This document shows positions 7,791 through 15,804 of a stretch of 15,804 nucleotides of DNA, piece after piece. The first letter of the stretch is position 1; each line of letters opens with the position of its first letter. Below the pieces are notes generated by a model. That model searched no databases, had not been told where the DNA came from, and saw only the letters and a program-made list of their open reading frames with translations. Source of the DNA: Actinomycetota bacterium (lineage in GTDB: Bacteria; Actinomycetota; Actinomycetes; Nanopelagicales; Nanopelagicaceae); assembly GCA_947490605.1 (NCBI GenBank), contig CANLHE010000005.1, positions 1 to 15,804 on the forward strand. Direction: 5' to 3'. Made by a program: the position numbers and the translations under genes.

Positions 7791-7799
7791 ATCGATTAA
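7788..7799. repeat. perfect 12-bp palindrome TTAATCGATTAA, possible operator
   Basis: The sequence is its own reverse complement over 12 bases and sits between the groEL stop and the ROK kinase start. It covers part of the -10 element and the adjoining spacer of the predicted kinase promoter, where a dimeric repressor would block polymerase. No regulator gene is in the window, so operator function is inference. Confidence 0.35.
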
Positions 7800-7839
7800 A
7801 GCTACTTTGAGAACAAGGCCTCTTAGTTAATTTCTATTC

Positions 7840-9773
<1,934 letters not shown>

Positions 9774-9780
9774 CTTGATA

Positions 9781-9787
9781 TCTCCTT
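9781..9787 (-). promoter_or_regulatory. strong ribosome-binding site of groES
   Basis: AAGGAGA on the minus strand lies 7 nt before the groES ATG. It is the best Shine-Dalgarno sequence in the window and contrasts with the several genes that have none. Confidence 0.85.
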
Positions 9788-9826
9788 TTTATTTGGTTAA
9801 TCCCTCTGAAGCGCTCCATATTCGAA

Positions 9827-9853
9827 TTAGCACACGGAGGCTTAGAGTGCTAA
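9827..9853 (-). promoter_or_regulatory. CIRCE operator (HrcA binding site)
   Basis: TTAGCACTC and GTGTGCTAA (minus strand) are inverted 9-mers separated by exactly 9 nt. They match the CIRCE consensus TTAGCACTC-N9-GAGTGCTAA with one mismatch in the second arm. HrcA binds this element and represses groESL until heat stress. It begins at the predicted transcription start, the classical place. Confidence 0.93.
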
Positions 9854-9858
9854 AGCCA

Positions 9859-9887
9859 ACTTTAAAGGGCGCTTAGGCCAAGGGCAA
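9859..9887 (-). promoter_or_regulatory. predicted sigma-70-type promoter of groES-groEL
   Basis: TTGCCC (9882-9887; 4 of 6 to TTGACA), a 17-nt spacer and TAAAGT (9859-9864) read leftward. Transcription would start near 9852, at the edge of CIRCE, so HrcA binding would block initiation. The GCCCTT motif occurs three times in and around this promoter. Confidence 0.6.
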
Positions 9888-9899
9888 ATTAAGGGCTAA

Positions 9900-10925
9900 C
9901 TACCAGATCACTTGAGCGATAGAGGCAGCTGAATCGGCTGATAGGCCCGTCTGAGAGGGCTTTACTCCCTCATTAATCGCAAGTGAACCAAGGGCGGCAA
10001 CCATCGCGCCATTGTCGGTGCATAGGCCAGCAGGTGGAATTCGAAGTGCAATCTTTGCCACCTCACACCGTTGTTTTGCAAGTTCACGAAGCCTGCTATT
10101 TGCTGCAACACCACCTGCGATTACTAAATTATCAATTCCACTATCTTTACAAAGTGCAATTGATTTACTTATTAAGACATCAACTACCGCCTCTTGGAAT
10201 GAAGCGGCAACATCAGCCTTTAAATAATTAGGAGTTTGTTGTAAGTATCTAGAAACTGCAGTTTTTAAACCAGAGAATGAAAAATCATAACGGTGCTCTT
10301 CTAAATCAGAACTCTGTGTTAAACCTCTAGGGAAAAGAATTGCATCTTTATTTCCGCTACTTGCTGCCTTATCTATTACTGGTCCACCAGGAAAACCAAG
10401 TCCCATTATCCGAGCAATCTTGTCAAAGGCTTCACCGGCTGCATCATCAATTGTTGCACCCTTCACAATCACATCTGTAGCTAAGTTATTTACCTGCAAA
10501 ATTGAAGAGTGACCACCACTTACTAATAATGCAATAGTTGGTTGGTTCGATGCATCATTATCTAATCGATCAACTGCAATATGGGCAGATAAATGATTGA
10601 CTCCATATAAGGGTTTATCTAATGCCAGGGCTAAGCCAGATGCACTGCTTACGCCAACTAGAAGTGCACCGATTAAGCCAGGACCTGCTGTAACTGAAAT
10701 TGCATCAATATCTTTAAGTGTGACGGATGCATCTTTGAGTGCCTGCTTAATTACCTGTTGCATCGCTTCTAAATGGGCCCGGCTTGCCACCTCTGGAACA
10801 ACCCCGCCAAACCTGGCATGTTGTTCAACACTTGAAGAAATAACATTTGCCAATAACTTTCGATCATTAACAATGCCAACTGCGGTCTCATCACATGAGG
10901 TTTCAATTCCAAGTACTAGTGCCAT
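9900..10925 (-). CDS. tsaD: tRNA N6-adenosine threonylcarbamoyltransferase TsaD
   Basis: This 341-residue ASKHA-fold enzyme transfers the threonylcarbamoyl group onto A37 of ANN-decoding tRNAs (t6A), working with TsaB and TsaE. The sequence shows the N-terminal [13 protein letters not shown], the [11 protein letters not shown] motif (41-51), the metal-binding histidines in NHLSAH (His111 and His115), SGGHS (136-140), GEAFDK (164-169) and the metal aspartate in CTDNGAM (Asp304). Its length is normal. The ATG overlaps the stop of the tsaB-rimI gene by one base (TAATG), and AAGGAG lies 8 nt upstream. It is the last gene of a tsaE - tsaB-rimI - tsaD operon and lies directly upstream of groES, as in other actinobacteria. 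Confidence 0.96.
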   Translation of the reverse strand: MALVLGIETSCDETAVGIVNDRKLLANVISSSVEQHARFGGVVPEVASRAHLEAMQQVIKQALKDASVTLKDIDAISVTAGPGLIGALLVGVSSASGLALALDKPLYGVNHLSAHIAVDRLDNDASNQPTIALLVSGGHSSILQVNNLATDVIVKGATIDDAAGEAFDKIARIMGLGFPGGPVIDKAASSGNKDAILFPRGLTQSSDLEEHRYDFSFSGLKTAVSRYLQQTPNYLKADVAASFQEAVVDVLISKSIALCKDSGIDNLVIAGGVAANSRLRELAKQRCEVAKIALRIPPAGLCTDNGAMVAALGSLAINEGVKPSQTGLSADSAASIAQVIW

Positions 10926-11923
10926 TACTTAAGCTCCTTGCGCATTACCACTGCGGTAAGATCAGGGCCGTAGTAATTCTCCCGCTTTGAAATTTCTACA
11001 AAACCATTTTGCTCATACAACGGACGAGCAGCATCATTACCCAAGCGCATCTCAAGCATGATCGCATCTGCTTTTTTAACTCTTGCCCAATCAATTAACC
11101 GCTTCAATAACTCACGCCCCACACCTTTTCGTCGATACTTTTCAACCACAGTAATTGTGTGAATATCAGCCACATCTGCCACATAGAAAATACCGGCGTA
11201 GGCAATTAACTCACCCTCTGCCTCCGCTGCTAGGTAGTAAGCATCCTTAGGAGCTTTTGCGAACTCCTCCTTAAATTGCACACCTGACCATGCAGCTTTG
11301 CCGTAAACCTCTTTCTCAATTGCAGTTGCAACAACTAAATCAAGTGCGGTCATAGCTCTAAATTTCACACCAAGTGGCAATGGATATGCATCTGGTTTTC
11401 TAATATAAATTGGTTGTTCAACTGATTTAGTACTAACTGCAAGATTCGCCAGTGCAACTGGATCCGGAAAGTAATCACCTTCATTAAAGATTGGAATACC
11501 TAATTTTTCTAACTCAGATGCTTTACTAACTGCTGGATCTGAAATTCTTTTGCCATCTTTATATCTTGCCCAAAATCGCTCTTTACGCCTTGCATCTGTT
11601 GAGACAATAAATTCAGATTCATCAATACTTGCCGCCATCGCATCAAGTGAGCAAACCCCCACCCAGTTAATGTTTGAACCAAGTGCAAAGCTTTGAGCAA
11701 AGGCAATTCCAACTCTAAGTCCGGTAAATGGACCAGGTCCCATTCCAACTGCAACTAAATCAATATCTTTATTAACCGCTAACGCCTCTTTAACTAACTT
11801 AGGTAATACCTCACCATGAGCAAGTGGGTCCTCATGAAACTTAGTAAACAAAACTTTTCCATCTGCAACAAGTGCTACTGATGTACGGCTAGTTGAGGTA
11901 TCAATTGCCAGGATTGTTCTCAT
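10925..11923 (-). CDS. tsaB-rimI: fused TsaB-RimI protein: t6A complex scaffold plus N-acetyltransferase
   Basis: This single 332-residue frame joins two proteins usually encoded by adjacent genes. Residues 1 to about 185 are Tsa[16 protein letters not shown] at the start and the [13 protein letters not shown] signature (60-72). TsaB dimerises with TsaD for t6A formation. Residues from about 190 to 332 are a GNAT domain of the RimI type, which acetylates N-terminal alanine of ribosomal protein S18 in other bacteria. Its acetyl-CoA loop is [11 protein letters not shown] (263-273), followed by [19 protein letters not shown] (290-308) and a YY pair at 317-318. There is no stop or frameshift at the junction. 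The ATG overlaps the tsaE stop by four bases (ATGA), and TsaD starts on its stop. The RimI target here is inferred only from the family. Confidence 0.93.
   Translation of the reverse strand: MRTILAIDTSTSRTSVALVADGKVLFTKFHEDPLAHGEVLPKLVKEALAVNKDIDLVAVGMGPGPFTGLRVGIAFAQSFALGSNINWVGVCSLDAMAASIDESEFIVSTDARRKERFWARYKDGKRISDPAVSKASELEKLGIPIFNEGDYFPDPVALANLAVSTKSVEQPIYIRKPDAYPLPLGVKFRAMTALDLVVATAIEKEVYGKAAWSGVQFKEEFAKAPKDAYYLAAEAEGELIAYAGIFYVADVADIHTITVVEKYRRKGVGRELLKRLIDWARVKKADAIMLEMRLGNDAARPLYEQNGFVEISKRENYYGPDLTAVVMRKELK
10934..10939 (-). promoter_or_regulatory. ribosome-binding site of tsaD inside the tsaB-rimI gene
   Basis: AAGGAG on the minus strand lies 8 nt before the tsaD ATG and inside the last codons of tsaB-rimI. 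It fixes the tsaD start and allows coupling or independent initiation. Confidence 0.75.
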
Positions 11924-12363
11924 AATTCAAACCCACTCCAGCGCTGGCCAATTGGAGTAATCTCAATATCTCTTGAAGTTTCTGTACCACCTTGATTAAT
12001 TTTTATATCTAAATATTGATCTGTGAGAGTTGTAACAAAATCTGCTCCCCACTCGATCACAAATACACTGCTTGGTAGGTAGCTTTCAAAATCTAAATCG
12101 GTAAAACTCTCAATGCCAGAGTCTAATAACCGATATGCGTCTACATGAATAAAATTAGGTTTGCCTTTATAAACCCGGCTGATTACAAATGTTGGAGAGG
12201 TAACATTTTCAATTCCAAAAGCGGATGCAATACCTTGAGTGAGTACGGTTTTACCGGCTCCTAAATCACCAGTTAATACAACTACATCGGCACTTTTAAG
12301 TTGCGACCCAATCTGCGCGCCGAGGGCATGCATCTGAGTTACAGATTCGATTGAGATTTTCAT
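11920..12363 (-). CDS. tsaE: tRNA threonylcarbamoyladenosine biosynthesis ATPase TsaE
   Basis: This P-loop ATPase of 147 residues drives turnover of the TsaB-TsaD complex in t6A synthesis. It shows Walker A GDLGAGKT (32-39), the TSPTF segment, HVDAYRL and the VIEWGA motif, all family hallmarks, and its length is normal. It is the first gene of the t6A operon. A TAAACT hexamer lies 10 nt before the ATG and no Shine-Dalgarno is seen, so the leader would be about 3 nt. A terminator for the preceding hydrolase gene ends within 20 nt of this start. Alanine racemase, often upstream in other actinobacteria, is not there. Confidence 0.95.
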   Translation of the reverse strand: MKISIESVTQMHALGAQIGSQLKSADVVVLTGDLGAGKTVLTQGIASAFGIENVTSPTFVISRVYKGKPNFIHVDAYRLLDSGIESFTDLDFESYLPSSVFVIEWGADFVTTLTDQYLDIKINQGGTETSRDIEITPIGQRWSGFEL

Positions 12364-12373
12364 AGCACTGAGT

Positions 12374-12381
12374 AGTTTATA
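12374..12381 (-). promoter_or_regulatory. predicted -10 region of tsaE
   Basis: TATAAACT on the minus strand contains two overlapping -10-like hexamers (TATAAA and TAAACT) 8-10 nt before the tsaE ATG. It abuts the T-rich tail of the upstream terminator. Confidence 0.4.
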
Positions 12382-12416
12382 GAAAGAAATAGGGCCCCAG
12401 TTTCCTGAGGCCCTAT
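12381..12416 (-). terminator. intrinsic terminator of the permease-binding protein-hydrolase operon
   Basis: ATAGGGCC (12389-12396) pairs perfectly with GGCCCTAT (12409-12416). After one mismatch, CAG/CTG extends the stem around a TTTC/GAAA loop. On the minus strand the hairpin is followed by a T-rich stretch (TTCTTTCT). It lies 15 nt behind the hydrolase stop codon, as expected for a Rho-independent terminator. Confidence 0.85.
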
Positions 12417-12431
12417 CTATAACTTATTTAC

Positions 12432-14060
12432 TTATTGACGATACTTAAATAGCGGAGCCCGATAGTTAGGATCCACAAATAAGTTTGCGTCTTTCTTAAT
12501 TGCAGCCGCTACAGTCGAAGCAGATGGTGACTTGCCTGACTTAGCAGATGCTGCAAGTAACTTAGCAACTAGCAATATTTGACTAGTCGTAAAGTTACAG
12601 TGAGTTGTTCCATTTGGAGCAAGTGTTGGTTTAACTGGCTTGCCATCTTTATCAAATGTTGAGTATGAATCAGATGGTTTGTTCCAGATACTTGTTACAA
12701 GGCCTGCCTGGCTTGCGCCCTCTACGCCAGCTCTGCCCTTAGATACATCAGCTTCATACTTACTAATGAAGTACTGAGTAGCTCCTGGCGGAGTGATGTG
12801 ATCTGCAGTAGCAGTCAAAGTAACTGTTGGAACAGTCACCTTTCCTTGTAAGCCGTAGTCATATACAGCTTTAAATCTTGCAACTGCTGCAGGATCTGCA
12901 GTAACTCTTGGAGATGCCTTAAGGATTGAAAGCAAAACTCCGGTAAATGTCTTACCAGATAGTGCTGCGGCATAAGTATCGCCATCATCACCTAGGCGAG
13001 CTGAGTAATCAGTCTTGGAGTTGTCGTAAACAATTCCGCCTGCTCTCATCTCCATGTCGTAGTTTGCGACAATCGCAAGTCCCACTGCATCCACGCTATT
13101 CTCAAGTACAGCAAGAGCTGGGCTTAGTACTAAACCAAATGATGTTTCGCCGTCTCCAGCAGGACCGCTAGCTGAATCATAAGTCATTGATTGAGTTGAG
13201 ATACCAGAGATTAATCCAAGTAACAAAACTGCACTTCGTACTGGGATTCCTTGGTATGCAGCTGGTACTCCTGAAGTAGTTGGCCATGTTGGTGCAGTTG
13301 GGTTAATTGCAATTGCAGTTTGAAGTGCAACTAGAACTCCCAATACCTTTTGAATATCGCCAAGCATTTCCATGTATCCAGCAGTACCGGCTGAGTAGCC
13401 AGTTGCCTTAATGGTTGGATCAAAGAAAGATTTGAATCCCCATAGAAGGTCAAGAGCCATAGTAATTTCAGCAAGGCCAGATTCAGCCAAACACATATTA
13501 CCTACAGCATCAAATGTGCCTGGATACTGTTCAGCAACTGCTTGAGTAGAAAGTGCGCCAAGTGAGTTACCCCAACCAACAACCTTGTCGATCTTTGGGA
13601 ATGTATCTCTAGCAATGCTATTTAGTAGGAGATTTGCATAGGTTTGCTCAGCTAAGTTCCAAGCTTGAACTTGAACACCAGCACCAGCAAGAGCAAAGCC
13701 CTGCTTCAGCAATGATGTTGCAACCTCTGCTGATGGTGCTACATCAGGTGAGGTATCAACGATGTAACCGGTAGGAGCTACAACTGGAATTGCTGGCAGG
13801 TTTACACCTTTGCGAATTCCATGGGAGTACAAGAACAGTGTGCCATTGAAGTTTGCTGGCATACGGATTTCATACTTTGAACCCTTTTCGTCAACACCTG
13901 TACAGGTAGTTACGTTAGCAACATTGTAAAGAGCTAATGGTGCTACTGAACAAGTCGGTTCAGCAGCGCGAGCTGCTGAAGGAACTACTACTGCAAATGT
14001 TGCAACTAATGCTGCAGTAGTTAGGGCAACTAAGCCCTTCTTAAGGTTTATATTTTTCAT
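12432..14060 (-). CDS. secreted alpha/beta hydrolase of unknown substrate
   Basis: This 542-residue protein has a Sec signal peptide at 1-32 (MKNINLKKG, a hydrophobic core and a signal-peptidase-I-like ARA/A ending) and no lipobox. The mature part reads as an alpha/beta hydrolase: oxyanion-side YSHG (78-81), nucleophile elbow GWGNSLG with Ser166, probable acid Asp420 in TATADHITPP and probable catalytic His487 in TTHCNF. A long insert at about 195-400, rich in Ala, Gly and Leu, probably forms a lid. Cys37 and Cys53 lie close enough to form a disulfide after export. I do not recognise the exact family; esterase, amidase or peptidase activity is possible. Its ATG overlaps the stop of the binding-protein gene (TAATG), so the two proteins are probably co-produced and may handle the same compound. 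Confidence 0.82.
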   Translation of the reverse strand: MKNINLKKGLVALTTAALVATFAVVVPSAARAAEPTCSVAPLALYNVANVTTCTGVDEKGSKYEIRMPANFNGTLFLYSHGIRKGVNLPAIPVVAPTGYIVDTSPDVAPSAEVATSLLKQGFALAGAGVQVQAWNLAEQTYANLLLNSIARDTFPKIDKVVGWGNSLGALSTQAVAEQYPGTFDAVGNMCLAESGLAEITMALDLLWGFKSFFDPTIKATGYSAGTAGYMEMLGDIQKVLGVLVALQTAIAINPTAPTWPTTSGVPAAYQGIPVRSAVLLLGLISGISTQSMTYDSASGPAGDGETSFGLVLSPALAVLENSVDAVGLAIVANYDMEMRAGGIVYDNSKTDYSARLGDDGDTYAAALSGKTFTGVLLSILKASPRVTADPAAVARFKAVYDYGLQGKVTVPTVTLTATADHITPPGATQYFISKYEADVSKGRAGVEGASQAGLVTSIWNKPSDSYSTFDKDGKPVKPTLAPNGTTHCNFTTSQILLVAKLLAASAKSGKSPSASTVAAAIKKDANLFVDPNYRAPLFKYRQ

Positions 14061-15379
14061 TAGTTTGTTGGTATCCCATTCTTTGGAATTGACTTGCGCT
14101 CATAGCTTGAAACTACTGGCGCACTAGTTGTAGATGAATCAGTTGTGTAAACAGTTCGCTTGCCGGTTATGTATGGCAATAACTCACCCTTTGCGTTTAA
14201 CTGACCAAACCAGTATCCGTTGTATCCAACACGGCTAGTTGCTGAGTAATTAAGTGGAGCAAGACCTGCGCTAGCAAATGTTGAACCTTTTGTCTCGATT
14301 GCTTTGATTAATCCAGCACGAGTTAGATTCTTACCAGCTGCACGTAATGCTTGAACTGTAAGCATTGCTGAGTTCATTGCTTGAAGTACAACGTTGTCAA
14401 AAGAGACACCTGGGTTGTAACTCATATTGATCTTCATAAACTGGCTTACATACTCGTCATTTATGTCCTTAGCATCTGGGAAGAAGCTAGCGGCCATAAT
14501 TCCGTCAATAGTTGTTGATTTAACACCTAATGCAAGAAGAGTATTGGCATCTCCACCTACTGAACCTACGATCCAGTTAAATTTAGCGGTTAGAGATAAT
14601 TTCTCTGCTGCCTTAAGTAATGTCGCAGTGGTATCAGTTGTACCCATAAGAACAAGTACTGGCTTACCAGGAACTGCACTTAGCTTTGTAAGTGCGCCCT
14701 CAGCAAGAGCTGATGACAAACCGCCTTGAGGATAAAGGGTTGGAGCGGCTGCGAATGTGTGTCCACCTAGCTTGAAGCCGTTAACACCATCAATACCAAA
14801 CTCATCATCTTGAGCGATCAAGAATGAAGCCTGTGGTTTTAGAGTTGGTGTATCAGCAATAAATTTAGAAATAATTTTTGCTTCCATTGCATAGCTTGGA
14901 AGAACTAGGAAGGTTGTTGGATATTTGGTCTTGTTATCAAAACCACTAAATCCAGTGTTAACAAATAGATCAGGAACATTGTTCTTTGCAAGTTGTGCTG
15001 CAGCGTATGCCTTGGTGTGTGTTGCAGTACCAAGTGCGCCAACTAGTGCAAAAACTTTGTCATTAAGAACTAAGTTTGTTGTTTGAGTAGCTGCCTGTGT
15101 TGGCAAGTACTTATCATCTCGGGCAATTAACTTAATTTTTCTTCCATATACTCCGCCGTTGGCGTTGATATAGTCGAAGTAAGCCTTCATTGCCTTAGGT
15201 AGCTTTCCGTATGAGAGTGCAGCGGTACCTGTTTGTGGAGATGACAAACCTAACTTAATTTCAGTTGAGGTTACCCCTGGATCGGCAGCTTGTGCTGGCA
15301 GGGTGCTAAGCACCATTGCTCCGGCCACAGCTACCGCCGAAACGATAGAGATTCGTTTCATGCGAGTATTTCTGATCAT
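14060..15379 (-). CDS. branched-chain amino acid-type ABC transporter substrate-binding protein
   Basis: This exported binding protein of 439 residues belongs to the Liv/amide family with the type I periplasmic-binding fold. Residues 1-31 are a signal peptide ending AQA/AD. The mature part begins GVTSTEIKLGLSSPQTG (35-51), the usual first strand and ligand loop, followed by YINANGGVYGRKIKLIARDD (70-89) and ALVGALGTATHTK. The protein has no cysteine at all, so it cannot be a lipoprotein, which is unusual for a binding protein of a Gram-positive lineage. The ligand is not predictable; Liv-type proteins bind amino acids, amides, urea and aromatic acids. The ATG at 15379 is chosen for its GGAAGGA ribosome-binding site; an ATG six codons later has none. 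It lies 30 nt behind a livM-like permease gene. Confidence 0.9.
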   Translation of the reverse strand: MIRNTRMKRISIVSAVAVAGAMVLSTLPAQAADPGVTSTEIKLGLSSPQTGTAALSYGKLPKAMKAYFDYINANGGVYGRKIKLIARDDKYLPTQAATQTTNLVLNDKVFALVGALGTATHTKAYAAAQLAKNNVPDLFVNTGFSGFDNKTKYPTTFLVLPSYAMEAKIISKFIADTPTLKPQASFLIAQDDEFGIDGVNGFKLGGHTFAAAPTLYPQGGLSSALAEGALTKLSAVPGKPVLVLMGTTDTTATLLKAAEKLSLTAKFNWIVGSVGGDANTLLALGVKSTTIDGIMAASFFPDAKDINDEYVSQFMKINMSYNPGVSFDNVVLQAMNSAMLTVQALRAAGKNLTRAGLIKAIETKGSTFASAGLAPLNYSATSRVGYNGYWFGQLNAKGELLPYITGKRTVYTTDSSTTSAPVVSSYERKSIPKNGIPTN

Positions 15380-15384
15380 TTATT

Positions 15385-15391
15385 TCCTTCC
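15385..15391 (-). promoter_or_regulatory. ribosome-binding site of the substrate-binding protein gene
   Basis: GGAAGGA on the minus strand lies 5 nt before the ATG at 15379, in the 30-nt gap behind the permease gene. It decides the start against the in-frame ATG at 15361 and points to efficient translation of the binding protein. Confidence 0.75.
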
Positions 15392-15409
15392 GTATGGTTA
15401 TCTTGCATA

Positions 15410-15804
15410 TTACATTTTTTTCTTTAACAACTTCCCTGGTCCATTAGGTAGGAAGAGAACTGCCAGGATCAGCAGTGCACTTACTAAGAACCCAGGTAAA
15501 GCCATAGTGAATCCATCAGAACCACCGACTCGACTTCCAATTGAGTCAGCTATCTCAGGGATAGCCACTAGGACCAACCCCCCTAGCATCACACCTTTTA
15601 GGTCATACACGCCAGTAACTACTGCGCCTGTTAGCAGAGAAAATGAGAGGCTAAGCGGGAAAGCGCTCGGTGAAACCCCGCTTATGAGCATAACTAGCAA
15701 CCCACCGGCCAAACCGGCCACTCCAGCGCTCAAACCGAAGGCCACCGCCTTTTGGCGACCAATATTGATTCCGGCCAACTGAGCAGCGGTTTGATTGTCA
15801 CGAA
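15410..15804 (-). CDS. livM: LivM-type ABC transporter permease (C-terminal part, 5' end outside window)
   Basis: About 130 C-terminal residues of a membrane permease are visible; the frame is open to the window edge, and the apparent start at 15778 is an internal TTG. The first visible residues, RDNQTAAQLAGINIGRQK, match the cytoplasmic coupling-loop signature of LivM-type permeases (RDNEIAA..MGIN). They are followed by hydrophobic stretches AFGLSAGVAGLAGGLLVMLI, SFSLLTGAVVTGV, LGGLVLVAIP and FLVSALLILAVLFLP, which look like the last membrane segments. The lysine-rich end LLKKKM is cytoplasmic. The protein would form the channel with a LivH-like partner and LivG/LivF ATPases, none of which is in view. 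Codon use (GGG, CTG, CTA, AGC, CCG) and GC content are higher than in the genes to its left. Confidence 0.88.
   Translation of the reverse strand, partial: RDNQTAAQLAGINIGRQKAVAFGLSAGVAGLAGGLLVMLISGVSPSAFPLSLSFSLLTGAVVTGVYDLKGVMLGGLVLVAIPEIADSIGSRVGGSDGFTMALPGFLVSALLILAVLFLPNGPGKLLKKKM

Noticed and set aside
7779..7839. Terminator between groEL and the ROK kinase gene
   Set aside because: No stable stem with a T-tract was found; AGGCCT and TTAATCGATTAA are palindromes without terminator character.
14427..14729. Plus-strand open frame of 100 codons inside the binding-protein gene, and similar plus-strand frames at 216, 2606, 6678, 8342, 10597 and 12947
   Set aside because: All are shadows opposite well-supported minus-strand genes, with low-complexity composition and no recognisable motifs.
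15778..15778. TTG at 15778 as a real start of the permease
   Set aside because: The frame continues upstream with RDNQTAAQ, part of the LivM signature, so the gene simply runs off the window.

Overview
This window looks like a piece of the chromosome of a small-genome, fairly AT-rich actinobacterium, probably a free-living freshwater member of the acI/Nanopelagicales type. The lineage is inferred from gene families and gene order; no marker RNA is present. Actinobacterial signs are a CBS-less GuaB3 next to the groESL region, a His-tailed GroEL1-type chaperonin directly behind groES, a polyphosphate-glucokinase-like ROK kinase, a PcrA/UvrD1 helicase beside sucCD (as in mycobacteria), and the tsaE-tsaB-rimI-tsaD-groES-groEL order. 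Packing is very tight, with 1-4 nt overlaps between genes and intergenic gaps below about 130 nt. Nothing in the window is rRNA, tRNA, CRISPR or an insertion sequence. No gene-free stretch exceeds 300 bases.

Layout, left to right (every gene except one is on the minus strand, so transcription runs right to left). At 1-7 there may be the first codons of a further gene behind sucD. sucD and sucC (26-2067) encode succinyl-CoA ligase, with pcrA (2130-4343) upstream of them. A divergent PIG-L family deacetylase (4402-5127, plus strand) shares a 58-bp promoter region with pcrA. Its stop codon overlaps that of a secreted cyclophilin-type prolyl isomerase (5124-5783). Then come guaB3 (5878-6987), a ROK sugar kinase (7026-7778), groEL (7840-9474) and groES (9477-9773). 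groES has a CIRCE heat-shock operator and a recognisable promoter. Next is the t6A tRNA-modification cluster tsaD, a tsaB-rimI fusion and tsaE (9900-12363).

The right end (12432-15804) is a separate transcription unit that closes with a clear intrinsic terminator. It holds the C-terminal part of a LivM-type permease, a Liv-type periplasmic-binding-fold protein without a lipid anchor, and a secreted alpha/beta hydrolase translationally coupled to the binding protein. The simplest reading is an uptake module in which the hydrolase cleaves a compound outside the cell and the transporter imports a product. This is the part of the window most likely to hold undescribed biology.

A recurring signal is that genes opening a transcription unit (pcrA, PIG-L, ppiase, guaB3, ROK kinase) have no Shine-Dalgarno sequence but carry a TANNNT -10 hexamer 6-8 nt before the start codon, as expected for leaderless mRNAs. 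groES, tsaD and the binding-protein gene have good ribosome-binding sites. Otherwise the window is mostly conserved housekeeping, and I do not see an obviously new defence or mobile system in it.
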